Positions 46,801-59,335 of a stretch of DNA of 64,000 nt are shown in pieces (the first letter of the stretch is position 1; each line of letters opens with the position of its first letter). Position numbers and translations under genes: made by a program. Source of the stretch: Micropterus salmoides (lineage: Eukaryota; Chordata; Actinopteri; Centrarchiformes; Centrarchidae); contig NW_024041039.1 in the NCBI RefSeq assembly GCF_014851395.1, positions 7,121,177 through 7,185,176 of the forward strand, in the 5' to 3' direction. The notes under the pieces are model-generated. The model was not told the origin of the DNA, did no database searches, and saw only the letters and a list, made by a program, of their open reading frames with translations.

Positions 46801-49800
46801 AGTAGTATTTAATAGGGGGCAATTCATGTTGAATAAATTGTTGCTATACATGTGCTGTGAATTGTCCCCTATCAAATTGGTTATTGCTTGACAGCCATAT
46901 ACTGCTGGACACGCGGTATAAGTCGGTCTGACAGAGGCTACTCTCATGTGGGCAGCACTCCTCCTTGTTTACAAAGCTTGACTGGACATACCTTTAAAAA
47001 AAAAAAAAATTCTAATGGAATATCTGACTCCATCCACACAGCCACAAAAACGACAACGAGTTTGTGGCTGTGTGGTTGCATTTCTGAGAGTTTGTTGAAG
47101 TGATGAGCTCCTGCTAGTGTGGCATCTTTGATATGACGGCGTGTGTGTGGAGGAGCTGCTTGTGTCCCGCCCTCGCTGAAACGCAGGCAAAGAGGGGAGA
47201 GAAAAAATTTGTGAGTGATGCAAATAGTTAGCGTAAATAAATGGCAAAATCTAGAAACAAAGTCTTGTGTTATATTCACCTCGAGAAAATAAGAAAGGTA
47301 TGAGAAGAAGGTATTTGATCCGTACACACAAACTCTCAACACATAAAAAGGCTATATCTAACCATCATGCGCATAAATCAGCACCACCATCAATCTATCA
47401 CATAAACACACACTCTGGCCGTAAGCTCTCTCCCTTGTTATGATTCTGTCCGTGAATGATTCCAGCCAATCCAAGGGTGGTCAGATCTCTCTCATTTCCC
47501 TCGACTTGTACAAGCAATCGATTCCACTCAAAGACGAAGGCCGCTGCTCATTCCCCCTGCCAGCCCGCTTCTAACTTCACTTGCCATATCTCTCCATCAC
47601 CTTCTGAATGCAGATGGGTTTGGGGGTTGTTAGAAGTGAAAAGAGAGAGATGAAATGTTTTATCTGTGAAGGTTCCAGCAATACACATTGGTGTAAGAGC
47701 CCATAAGAAGATTTGTCTCCACTTAAGAAACATGGTGTAGATGTCACCTTGTGGGTGGGTCGTTTTTGTTCCATCTCATCCATATGAGTTCTAAAGAGAG
47801 TTGGTGTACCATAAACACATTAAAAGGCCAAACAGTTGGCTGTACGTTTTGAGTCCATTAACTACACATCATGCATATTTTACATTAATGCTGACCTCCA
47901 GTGTTTAGACTTCTCCTGCTGTGTAGTAATGCAGATGCCAGCTGGGATTGTTTTGGAAACTCACTTCTTGAGTTGGTGTGTTCAAGGACACTCAGACATT
48001 TGATACTTGGCATGCACTGCTATACAACAACCATTCTACAATCAAGGAACAACCAAGGTCATCTTATCCTCTTCATAAAATCCATTTGTCTTATGGATTA
48101 AAGTTTTGGATAAACGCTTGTGAACATATTAAGTAAGTCACCTTACAATTGAAAGTCGAAGCATAATTGAATGCACCACAAAGGACAGTCCTTGCTCACA
48201 ACTGCGGTACCACATGATTATAACTTAACTTTAACAAGAACTAAAATTAATTTACCTTCTTACACTAAAATTATGTAAAACTATGCCTTTGATCTTGTTT
48301 AATGCTCTCTTCAAAATTTCTATTTTGTTACATTAGAAATTAGCTATATTACATTAGAACTGGCTCTTCATTAGTACCCAGGAATCAAAATATTCACTGT
48401 ATGGAGCAACAGTGTGGCATGTCATGAAATGGTTGCTAGTAATGTCAATACATTTACTTGTAATAGACTTAAACATGCTTAAAAACCTTTTTTAAGGCCT
48501 TTGGTTTTACAGTAGTTGTAGATAAAAAAATGGAAATGGTGGAAGTTTTATCTCTAGACATCTATTCTGGCACTTTTAAGGAAACCTAATGTTTAATGTC
48601 TTTGCTTTTTTGAAATTCTGCATGTGGGCTGAGACAGAACTGGCACAGAACATGATTCTGATTTTATGCACCCTACTGTACTTTTACTGCCAAAGTGTCA
48701 AGTTGACACAGCACTGTAAGGAGATATAACATTTTTTTCATACAGATAAGACTGTGGAGACAGATATATCAAAACATTTTTTATCAGGTTAAATAAAGTT
48801 TGAGGCCCATAAGTTCCTATTTGGCACCATGGGCTGAGGGGCAGTAATGTTAGTAACTAACAAATTAGCTACTGCAATTCTCAAAAAGTATTTCTTCACT
48901 GGTTTCATACTGATGATAAAGCCTTTATTACATCTGCAGTGCGTTCCAACACAATCAGCATTATCACAGTGTGCAGATATTGTTGAAGTTTAAAGGAAAG
49001 ATGGAGATCACCCCTGACTTTGCAGATAAACCCAACATTCCTCATAAAGCTTCAGTGCTTCGCTGCATTTATGAACACATTTCAAGCAAATTACTTCCAC
49101 TCAGTAGTTAGGGAAACCTTTGCAGTGCTTTGAATTTGGTGGAAGGGTAAATGAAGTTGGAGGCTATGGGGTCAGAGTTCAGTGGGTAGCAAATTTCATC
49201 ACTGTCAGGTGACAACCTTGAATCTCAGTAATGTCAGCTTTTCAAAAGAAGAGCTTTGTTTTCTGGTTAACAACAATGCAATTGTGAACTAATCCAGTGT
49301 GCTTTGAAATTGATTTTGATAACCTCAATGGGTGGTAGGCTTTTATTCAATGGCAGAAGATCCTTCAATTAAACCCCCCAAATCACCAAAATTGTAGTTG
49401 CAAAGTGGTCCCATGAAAGTAATATATTAGTATATATAAGTATAAGAGCAGACCATCTTCTTGAGTGATGGCTCTTTGTTTCTGCCAATGCAACTTGGCA
49501 CCACTTAAATCCCTCAAAGCCTTGAAAACACTGACACCGCATTAGGCTTTTCAATACCCAGGCTGTTAAAAGAGACTACCTTGATACCTGTAAATCTCAA
49601 CGACGTAGGCATGTTTCTGTTTAATTTGTTTCAAAGGGACTAATAAGAGATGAGTCTGAAATGAGCTGGCTTGAGCGAGGACTTCTTTTAGACATTGCAA
49701 CTGTCTGGCATAAAATAATCCAATTCTTTGTGTCCTCCGGGCAGCATTAAGCCAATGTATACAGTAAAGTCAAAAAAAGAAACAAAAGAAACAGAAAAAG

Positions 49801-51792
49801 AAGAGTTGTTTCATGCCATGGCTTTATGTGAACCATAATTACTGCCTGAGGTTCTCATCGCCTCACCACTGCTGACACAGGATTTTCATGTGGGAACGAC
49901 GAAGATGAAAGGATCTGTGCTGTCAATAAAGAGATGGATTTTTGTATAAGGAGTTGCTGTTATTGTACAATATTTTTTTCATCTACTGTCAAGATGCTAT
50001 GGCTTTGACTTGTACAATCTTTAACGTGGGCTGCTTTTAATTCTGATAATCTAAGAACTGATGCTTAGTAACTCTCATTGTAAGCTGCTTTACATTGAAG
50101 GTTAAGTTAAATACCTATTGAAAAACAAGTTCCCTCAACAAAATGATACTTAGAGTAAAATATTTTGACTAGAAGCTGAATCAGCCTCTTCATTGAACAA
50201 TTTCTTTGACATCTTTCCGCCAGTGGTTTTAAGCGATTTACAAATTACTACTTCATTTTACGTTAACACAGATTAAATCTATCCACGGCTATGACTTCAT
50301 ACAGAATGCATGTACTCTATATGAGATTTTGAATTTATAGCAGCTACTGTACTCCATGTGGGATAATGTGTTCAAACTACAACTTGGTAATATAAATGTA
50401 CCAGTGTATATGAGCAATATCTATGTTCTAATTACATTCCCGTGAACATGCACGACTGTGTGTGGAATGAGAAAGCTTGTCGTATTTCAACCATTGCCTC
50501 CATATTAGTTCTACTTAATATCCCCAAGGTCATAACATTTGATAGATCATAATGTCAGCCGGGCTGGTCATAAACCTCCACCACTCCCTCCTTTTTGGCA
50601 GCTACAGTCTGCTCACATCACACCCAAATTGACGGGGAGAGAGTCAGACAGCACGCTCAGGCCAAGGTAATCGATTGTGACAAACAAATTAGAGACGAGT
50701 TTGAATGATTAAGTTATGTATTGATTTTGATTTAAACATTAACGGCTCATGTACTCAGCGGGATTAGATGAAAAGACAAAATATAATCAATGCTTCCTTG
50801 TACATATCAATGGGATTTAGCATGTGAAGAGTTGGGTTAATGGGGTAATAAGAGGCCATGCAGACCAAATGCTTTTGCATTGTGGGTAATTGGTTATACA
50901 ATGGGCAGGATTACATGTAAAGTGATTACAAACATTCTAATATGAAAATTTGGGTTATTTCTATAAGCAACAGTCAATTGTAGTAAATTTTTTGTGCCTT
51001 TTTCCTTCCTAGTTTAATTCCGACTGCTAGCTCAGTTTCAACATGTGAGGCATTTATTATTATGGGTATCCTCAGAGGGAATATGATCTTAAAGAGTAAA
51101 TCAAACATGATTTTACTTACTTTTACTTTACTTGTACTACAAAATGACCATAATATATCTGCAAGCGGCTGATATGGGCCATTGATCAAAACTAATGACT
51201 CTATTACTCGATGCTCTCATGTGTTGAGAGTTCTGGTTTTAAAGCTCACTTCCTGGTCTGTCCTCTGCTTTGAAACAATACACACGTACAGAAACATGTG
51301 AGCTGCGGCAAAATTGAAACATATTCTCTCGGGTGATGTTTGACAGAAGTGGAAGCTTAAAGTAGGTCTGTTGCTGCACAGTCACTAAACAGAAAGCTCA
51401 TCCACCCATCTATCCATCATCTGAACCTGCATGGCCTGGTTTTTCGCAGTTCTAAATTAACATGCCAATAAAGACAGCAACAGTGAGGCTAAGGAGCTTG
51501 GAGCTAGTTATTTTATAACCAACAAAAAAACAGATACCAAGTTTTATTGTGAGAACCATGCACATTTGATTTCAAATGATATTTGCAGTAATATGGAGAT
51601 CCACAACAGTAAGAGGAGAACAGTGAGGACTTTTTAACGTTAACATTAGCCTGCATGTCTGAAGGACAGCTGCAGTTGAGAAAATATGACCAAACTACAA
51701 ATAAAGTGTCAGCACTAATGTGTGTCCGAACAGGAGAAAGAGAGAGAGAAGCGGCCTGAAGAGTTCCTGTGAGAAAGAGAAAGGTCTATGTA
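43861..51792. other. Long non-coding stretch with a few possible regulatory blocks
   Basis: About 7.9 kb with no supported gene or named transposon. Blocks with clustered TAAT/ATTA motifs lie at about 44380-44780 (ATGTAATTAATTAGGCCTGA), 46190-46270 (paired CCTAATCCCGGCCTAATCCC) and 50560-50930 (TTAAGTTATGTATTGATTTT). A 14-A run lies at 46996-47009. Enhancer identity is not proven. Confidence 0.35.
45604..45644 (+). repeat. 20-bp direct tandem duplication
   Basis: CACCGTGTGAAGCCATCATT occurs twice head to tail without change. Confidence 0.9.
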
Positions 51793-52193
51793 GAGTCCCC
51801 TCCAAAAGTACTGGAACGGTAAGGCAAATTCCTTTGTTTTTGTTGTTCACTGAAGACATTTGGGTTTAAGATCAAAAGATGAGTATGAGACAAGAGTTCA
51901 GAATTTCAGCTTTTATTTCCTGGTATTCACATCTAGATGTGTTAAACAACTCAGGACATATCACCCTTTGTTTGAACCCACCCATTTTTCAAGTGAGCAA
52001 AACTATTGGAACATGTGACTGACAGATGTTTCTTGTTGCCCAGGTGTTGCCTTTTAGGTTGATTGTCCAAACATTAAATAGCTCTGCATGACTAGTCTAA
52101 GTTTTCATCCTTGGCACTCATCTTTTGATCTTAAACCCAACAACAAAAACAAAGGAATTTGCCTTACCGTTCCAATACTTTTGGAGGGGAATC
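51793..52193. mobile_element. Tc1/mariner-type MITE (401 bp) with long inverted repeats
   Basis: The ends (left GAGTCCCCTCCAAAAGTACT, right reversed GATTCCCCTCCAAAAGTATT) continue into a shared GGAACGGTAAGGCAAATTCC and TTTGTTTTTGTTG. A shared TTAAGATCAAAAGATGAG lies further in, displaced in the left arm by about a dozen extra bases. TA flanks both sides (51791-51792 and 52194-52195). The interior is non-coding. The few arm mismatches suggest moderate age. Confidence 0.9.
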
Positions 52194-52195
52194 TA

Positions 52196-53151
52196 TCTCC
52201 CACTATGTGGTAGCACATAAAAATGCAGTGCGATTCTCTATTATTGTTCTATAGGCGTTCAAGATTTGAGAGCAATGAGTAAATTTTCTCTTTTTGCAGA
52301 ACTGTAAACTGGTTTTAAAATTTTATGAATTTCTAAAACTCTTAGCCTATCCTGTTCAGCTAGATGTTGCCCAGCAATGCAAATGACAGGAATTCATAGG
52401 CCCAGAACTATATTAAATAATATTTAAAGCAGAAAAAGAGGGATTGAACATTGTTACATAAGTAAATAACCAGCTTTGCTTAATTTGATGCCATCTGGCA
52501 TATTGTTTGCATAAGGCAATGGTATAACAGGATAATACCCACCGCGTTGTTCAATGATTGTACTGCTGTTGAACCATAAAGCGTACAACTTGTCAGGTAT
52601 AATCATCAGACTCATGAGGAGAAAAGCAAAAAAACACCTTGGACAGCACCAGTCACTGTTCTTCCACTTCTAGTTAGTTTCAGTTGAACATCCTTACTGG
52701 CACAGTTACATTGCAGTTGCAGTTTAACTGACATTGTTACATCACAACATCCTAGGAAACTCTTAATTTACTGTTGAGATGATTGTTCTGTTTTTTCCTT
52801 TTTCTCTTGTGGACTGTTTACTACATTAATTACTGGGTTGTACATCCTAAAGAGAGGTGAAGTCCTCACGGACCTAGCTTCTGTAGTTCAAAGCAATTTC
52901 TCTGAGCATTTCTTCCATAGGATTTTCTGGTAGAAAATGTACTGTGATGTACTGTAATACTGTAATGTAATGTACTCAGTGAACACACTCATAGTTTTCC
53001 AGTCACGTGACATGCATGGTAATTGAAGGGCAGAACAACAGACCCGGACGGCGGCTCACACCAGACTCCCCGTAGAGACACAGCAAAAGCCGTTAAATTT
53101 CCCTTCCCACGATTATTTGGATCACCTCTGCACTCAAGAAAATGAAAGATA
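52196..53151. other. Non-coding, nothing recognised
   Basis: No gene or repeat supported. A TACTGTAAT-rich patch lies near 52940-52975. Confidence 0.4.
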
Positions 53152-53194
53152 TGGACACAAACTGCAAGTGTTGAGCATTTGCAGTTTGTGTCCA
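53152..53194. repeat. Short hairpin, 19-bp arms
   Basis: TGGACACAAACTGCAAGTG and CATTTGCAGTTTGTGTCCA are inverted copies with one mismatch around a 5-base TTGAG loop. Confidence 0.9.
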
Positions 53195-54339
53195 ATGTCC
53201 GGCCCTCTCCCTCCTGCTTTTGTTACAGTGAAGTCTGAACTAGCCACGGCTATTTCACTTTGAAAAAAATAAAATGCCTGGGGGTAATTTACAGATTCCT
53301 GTGCACCTGACCTAAATGTCACTGGAAAGTGGGAGGAAACTGGAGAACAAGGAGGAAAAGCATGCAGACACAAGGAGAACATGCAAACGCCACACAGAAA
53401 TTCCCCGATTGAGATAAAATTCAGCAACAGAAGAGGAATCAGAGATCAAAGACTAGACTGGTGAATGAATCATACCGCACATCATGCATGTCCCTGTACC
53501 TCATGACAAACCAGTGAACATATACACAACAGGAAAAATATAGACCTGGATAATATTAGCTAACTCTAAATTCACTTAACTGCCATCAAAGAAAAATGTA
53601 TATTAGACACACATGGTCTGACATGAATTGAGATAACATTAATATATATATCTATCATAGCACTAAATCATACATATCATAGCAAAAGTGTCATCACATC
53701 CCCAAGCAAAGTAGGTGGTTGTGAACATGGAAGAGCAGTTGTGACCCATCACTGAATGAACTGAACAAATGTCACAAATTACACAAAAGTTCTAAGAAAA
53801 CACAATTTATTATTTATGATTACACTGTTGCATTCTAATCCAGACATTGTTAAGCTTGTTACAGATTGGGTCAGATGAAGCCATCATTCCTGTTTGCTTG
53901 ACTTTTATATTTAGTGATCTGGTTTCCATTAAACGTCTGAGCATTGACGCAATTTTAGTCCATCAGCATACAATAAAATGAAGATGGTTTGCATGAAGAC
54001 TATTTTAGGAAAATGGACTAAAGGAGGCTGAGAAAGCACCAGTGGAGGCGGTTAAGGTAATGAAAAAGAAGTACAAGCATGAAAATAAAATGACCTGAGG
54101 ACAATAATAAGCAAATTTGCACCTACTTCTGTTATTAATTGTGGGTATTGGTTGGATAGAAAAGGTGCTTCGTGGATTAAATAATAACCTCTCCGGATTT
54201 AGTGATTGGCCCCACTGACTGTACTTTCCTTAACTGGGAACATCCACAATAGAAACAAATAAGATGAGTAGACTTTGGGAAACAGTATTACTATATTACA
54301 ACCAGGAAAAAAAGACAACATTTAAGATATAATAACCGA
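53195..54339. other. Non-coding, nothing recognised
   Basis: AT-rich text with no supported feature. Confidence 0.4.
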
Positions 54340-54575
54340 CAAGACTAAGTGTCTACAGCCATGCTAGCAGCTTTGAGAGGCTGAACTTAAGCACAGACAT
54401 TCCTCCAACAGACAATTTACTGGCTATGTTCAAACTTTCCTGGTGGCCCTAGATCAGTAGTCCGGGAATCACCAAAGACATTAGGCTTCATCCTCTGGGC
54501 TCCATGGGTATCTGTGCCAGCTTTCACATTTGTCCAATAATTTTTGACGGACAGACTGCCTTGAGCTGCGTCACT
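54340..54575 (+). repeat. Modular interspersed repeat, family R1, copy 3 (truncated)
   Basis: CAGCCATGCTAGCAGCTTTG at the 5' end, one module with AATCACCAAAGACATTAGGC and TTCATCCTCTGGGC, and a 3' end with TTGACGGACAGACTGCC. The intermediate modules seen in copy 2 are missing. Same orientation as the other two copies. Confidence 0.62.
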
Positions 54576-56894
54576 AAAACTCATATTACGATTCTATTAA
54601 AAAATATAAAATATGCAGTATCTATAATATTTAAATAGCAGGACTGATGTAATTTATGTTTATGAGCTACCTACCTACATTTACAGAACATGTCAGTAAC
54701 GTTCCAATGTAAATCATTAATTTCCATTACAGCTAGCAACAGTTGTTTTATGAGAAAATTATTTGGTGTTGACAGGTGTTGATTGGAGAGTTGCTTGTCC
54801 ACACAGACAGCTGAAATAGCTCCGGGGCAAATTTTCAAAAGTATCTAAAAGTGTTAAATTGAGTTTGAAGGGTGTGAAAACTCTTGAGCAATGGCAAGTG
54901 TTCATTGTTGCTTTTTAAGAGTGCCATAATAATATACATAATAATGTATTTGACGACTTAAAATGAGCACAATCAGTTGCTGCTTCTTTTTACCCAAAGT
55001 CATTTTGGCGGTTAATACCATATCACATTAACTAACTGCCAATTTAGAGGTCAAAATGAGAAAATATATCAGTATGTATGTGTGTCCAGAGCAGGTAAGA
55101 AGGATTAAAACACAGACAAAAGTGATTCCAGTGGAGTAATTAAAGCTAGTTACTTGCCACTTTCCCTGGACACAGATAGAGGGAGGTTGGACTAGAAGCA
55201 GAGAAAAGTGGTGAGCTGTCGGTCCAGAGAAGGTGATGAGGAGTGACACAGCGTGCGAGCAGCAGCAGGCCTGCAAGACGAGTCAGTGCTGATGCAGGAT
55301 TTACATTCATCACACAGCAAAGTGGCAATGTCATGGACTGCAATGATGACAGCGACACAGTCGGTGGGTCTGTCAGCTGTACAGTAGCTAATGAGTGAGT
55401 GTGGACAAGTGAAATGTCTGTGGGAGTGAATATGTCTTTTGGGTATTTTTGTGTATGTATGTGGGTGTATGCATTTTTGTCAGAGGTGGAAGTCCTTTCT
55501 CTCACAGTTTGTTTTTTGTCTTCTTATGTCTGTCTCTCCTTTCTATCCTCATTTCCTTATTTTATTGTTTTCATTCCTGAAAAGCATCTGAAAGCATCAA
55601 AATTCCAAAGTTAAAATGTTTTTAACTGACTGAGAAATAAAATTATCTTGGTTATTTTATAACTGACAATGATCTTCCTTATGAAATAAAGGGGCATGTA
55701 GATATTTAATGAAATTAATCACTTTTTTATTGTTTTTATTAATTTGTTAATGGGTTGTAACGTCACATAAAAATGTATCATTTACCGGCTTTCTCAGTTG
55801 CCTCTGACAGCCTGTTGCTGCTCCCTATGTAAAAAATCAGGTCGGCTTAATTAATTGGTTTACGTAGACTGTGACAATCATGTGCGTTCCTGAGCCTCTA
55901 GCCTACTGATTCTGAACTGACCGGCTCTCACACACTGTAGCTCTGTTTTAATCTTGAGAAGCCACAGAGCTGTAGTCTCTATTCATTATTCACAGCTAAA
56001 CTGAGGCTTATTGTTGACTCTTTTCTCTCTGCTCTGCTTGCCTGCGGTTCACTGATCTTGTGCAGAATTGTGCATGACCGTCGTGGTTTCTCGAGGGTCT
56101 ATTCCAAGTAGGTCTGCTGTTAAAAAACGATATAAGATTCTTTGTGGGGTTACTCAATGGTGATAAATGATTCGAACCTCCCTCAAACTTCATGCACAAC
56201 TCTGCATATTTGCAGTTTGTAGGGGTAGGAGAAAAAAATGATTCTTAGATGCATCGTGATGCGGGTGTGAAAGATTCTGAATCCATTAACAAATGTCAAA
56301 AATGTATTATTTACATGATAAATCATAAGGTTATGTTGATGAACGCAAAAGGTGTGCAAAGCAGTCTCTGGTGTGAGACCAGAGTTCCCCTGTGTTCGGC
56401 ACACCACCACTGCAAAGATAGAGGAGTCATTAGAGATATTAGCAGTAAGTTGTCAGTCTGGCAGTAAACGTCCAGAATGCTATGATCCTTGATATATAAC
56501 GGCTCTGCAAAGATTTGACTATGAGTTTGGGAGTCACATCAGGCTCCACCTATCGAATCATAGAATCTTCCGACTATTCTGGGTCACCCCAAGTTGTAAC
56601 GTATCAATCTATAATTTATCAATTTATAATATTCAGTCTAGCTCACTAACTGTTATTTGTTATCATCAAAAAAAATCTGTGCTGACATTGTTGAGCCTCT
56701 CCAGTGAAAGATCCACAAATAGTTAACACCGGCGTATCATGCTGGCATGTCATGCAAAGAGCATGGATTAGTTCAACATTGTGGGACTTTACCTGAGTTT
56801 CCAGCGTTTTGTGTGATGCCGTCACCAGTGTGTTGATCTCTGTTTTATCTCACTCATTAGTTCAAGCATGCCCACGAGCCCATGCTTGGAAAAA
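54576..56894. other. Non-coding, nothing recognised
   Basis: No gene supported. Open frames at 55028-55505 (minus) contain hydrophobic stretches but lack a coherent start, donor or family match. Confidence 0.4.
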
Positions 56895-57175
56895 AAGTGG
56901 TTGCAATCTGAAAACTCACCGCTAGAGACCAATGAAAATTCCACATGGCCTCTTTAAAGTGTTGATTATTTATTTTGATTAATTGATTAATTATTTAATA
57001 CAACGTCAAAAAATAGTGAAAAAGGCCAAATACTAATTCCCAAAAACCCAAGGTGACGTATTCAAATGTCTTTTTAAAAATCCAATTAACAGTTCAAATC
57101 CCAATGGTTTAACAATTAAGTTATTATCAAAATTGCTAACTGATTCATCGTTGATTAACTAACAGATTAGCGGAT
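56895..57175 (+). repeat. AT-rich teleost interspersed repeat
   Basis: GATTAATTGATTAATTATTT, AAAAATAGTGAAAAAGGCCA, a CCCAAAAACCCAAGGTGACG region and TTATCAAAATTGCTAACTGA, then GTTGATTAACTAACAGATTA, occur in the order of a repeat abundant in percomorph fish (from memory). An adjoining ACTCACCGCTAGAGACC phrase may belong to another repeat. Confidence 0.6.
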
Positions 57176-59039
57176 GAAGATGGATGGATGGATGTCAGTA
57201 TGAGCACTGTATTCTTTGCTTATGTGTCCTTGTGTGTATGCCAAAGCACCTGCAGTGTGTTTTTGTGTGTGTGTTTTGGCCAGTGGTCAGTTTAAAAGTG
57301 CAAGTGTGAATATTTGTAGGTGTGCAGAGGTATCATTTGTGATTGTGACACATGAAGCTTCTTTCTCATGCTGTCATTTGGAGAGAGTCCTGTTTGTCAG
57401 CCATCTTAAACTGCATGTAGAAGAATTCAGAGTTGACTTTCACCAGCTCATAACTACAGGTAGCTTCATACAGCTCAAACAGCAATATCTCGTAAGTCAT
57501 GGCTTGTAAGGCCAGTGTAATGATGAGGAATAAGAAATACCCACAGGCATGTATCACCATAAACATCAACCAGCTCGAGTGGCTGTGATAAATTATCCTA
57601 CAGGTCAGGACCGACTTATCAGATCTTGATTTGGGGAGAGGACATGTCTTGTAAACAATGATAAATGGCATTGTGTGCCTTCATACATTATCCTCAGTTT
57701 CTGCCCAAAACTGGGTGAACCATTTATTTTTCTAAAATTTTCAATCTTTTTATTTTCTTCTGCCGCAAGTTTGCTGAGCGCGCTCATTTGCAACAACAGC
57801 CTGCTTCATATTCACACAGCAGCACACGCTGAAGCCTCAGGTGCCGCTGAGTACAATCACAACTCGTGCAAATGCGAGTTAAATTCTTTGCTCAAAGGCC
57901 CATTGATGGGAGTTCTTCAATGAGGACTAAGCATTTCTTATTCATTTTAAGCAAGCGGATTTTCTGAGCATATCAAGGCTTTTACCACTCTTCCTCATCA
58001 CACTGCCCATTCACAGACCTCTTGGCTGCTTCTAGTCTGACCACCCTCTTCCATTTACAGGGCTGAAAAATCTCATTTAAAAAGATAAGAATTCACTTTC
58101 ACTATTACATGCCATTAAGGTGTGTCTTTCTCCACCTTAAAGCAGCATTACCTGATTTCTTTTGCCCATTCTGGGGCTGGAGAACAAACTAGGAGAGCTT
58201 AACCTACCTTGGATAATCTGACCTGGATGACTGACAATCTTCGCAGACACAATGCTAACGTATTACCACCTTATAAATTGCCTGTTCACACATCCTGCAG
58301 GCATGGAGCTACATTATCATTAATTTAGTCATTTGGAGTCAAGAAAGTTGAAGACAGAAATTATTGAATTATCAGTGAAATTAATACCGTCTTCAGTGAG
58401 TTGGTGGTAATTGAAAGAGCATTTATAAGGGGTGTCACACCCAGACTTTCCAGTGATCATGGCAGCTGTGATTGTAGCCAAGCGAAGCAATAGTGCATCA
58501 CAGCACATCATATGCGCACAGATGGCTCAGACAGTACAATACCTGTTGTTCACCATAAGGGAATAAAACTGAAAACAACATATTCTGTGAGAAGCAGAGA
58601 CGATGGTTACGCACTGTACCAGTCAGCACAGAGAATAGTAGAGAAAACAGCGCTCCATGCACCTAGACGCATGAGGGGGAGCACACAGTTAAAACATCCC
58701 AAATAACAATCATTCTGAAAAAACACTCAATCATAGTCATAGAAAAACGAGAGACATACCACAGATAGAAACGAATGAAAGAGCAAGGGGGAGTCAATAG
58801 ATAATTAGAATAGCTCTAATTAGAATTATAATATGTTCTCTTTCAAATCCAACATTTAAGATATGAGTGGAACATTTTGTTCTTGCTGCTGCCACATTTT
58901 CTGACTCAAATGTTGCTTAACTATGTCGTGTGATATGCTACTTCAGTACACTAAATATTACTGGGACCACTACGGAAAATTGCAGATGAACATTTGCAAA
59001 ACAATGGATGGGTTTGTGCTATAATATGTAATATTTTTT
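57176..59039. other. Non-coding; possible regulatory block near 57740-57960
   Basis: Short GGAT repeats lie at 57179-57193. The block 57740-57960 is less AT-biased and contains CTCGTGCAAATGCGAGTTAA, a small inverted repeat around an octamer-like TGCAAAT. No gene is supported. Confidence 0.35.
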
Positions 59040-59335
59040 TGTGAATCGGACACAGGGCAGATAGCGGTAGCAAGTGATGCACAATTCATGGTGCTATCAG
59101 CGGCTGTAATCCATTCTTTGTGAACTGGCACCTTAGTCTCCTTTTTGCTCTGTTTTGGTCACTACCACCTCCTGAGGAAATTATTGAGTGCTTTAACATG
59201 CTAGGTCCTGTACTTTGTTCTCAGTTAATTGTTAAATATTTGTCCATCTGTTATTGATGTGATGGTAGGCAGGTGGCGTAGAGTTCGTTTTTTAACAAAT
59301 GTTTGCAAAAAACAGCTGCCTGCTGCTGAGCCAAA
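59040..59335 (+). repeat. Interspersed repeat family R2, copy C
   Basis: GATAGCGGTAGCAAGTGATG, TTTTTGCTCTGTTTTGGTCA, ACCTCCTGAGGAAATTATTG and AAAACAGCTGCCTGCTGCTG match copies A and B in order. The 3' end is at about 59335. Confidence 0.58.

Noticed and set aside
47548..47733. Minus-strand frame starting MFLKWRQIFLWALTPMCIAG, resembling a signal peptide
   Set aside because: No suitable donor follows in the right phase, and the downstream residues do not lead towards the GFR-alpha D1 start.
55028..55505. Leucine- and cysteine-rich minus-strand frames considered as the missing gfra4 signal-peptide exon
   Set aside because: There is no coherent ATG, signal peptide and phase-1 GT donor in one frame.
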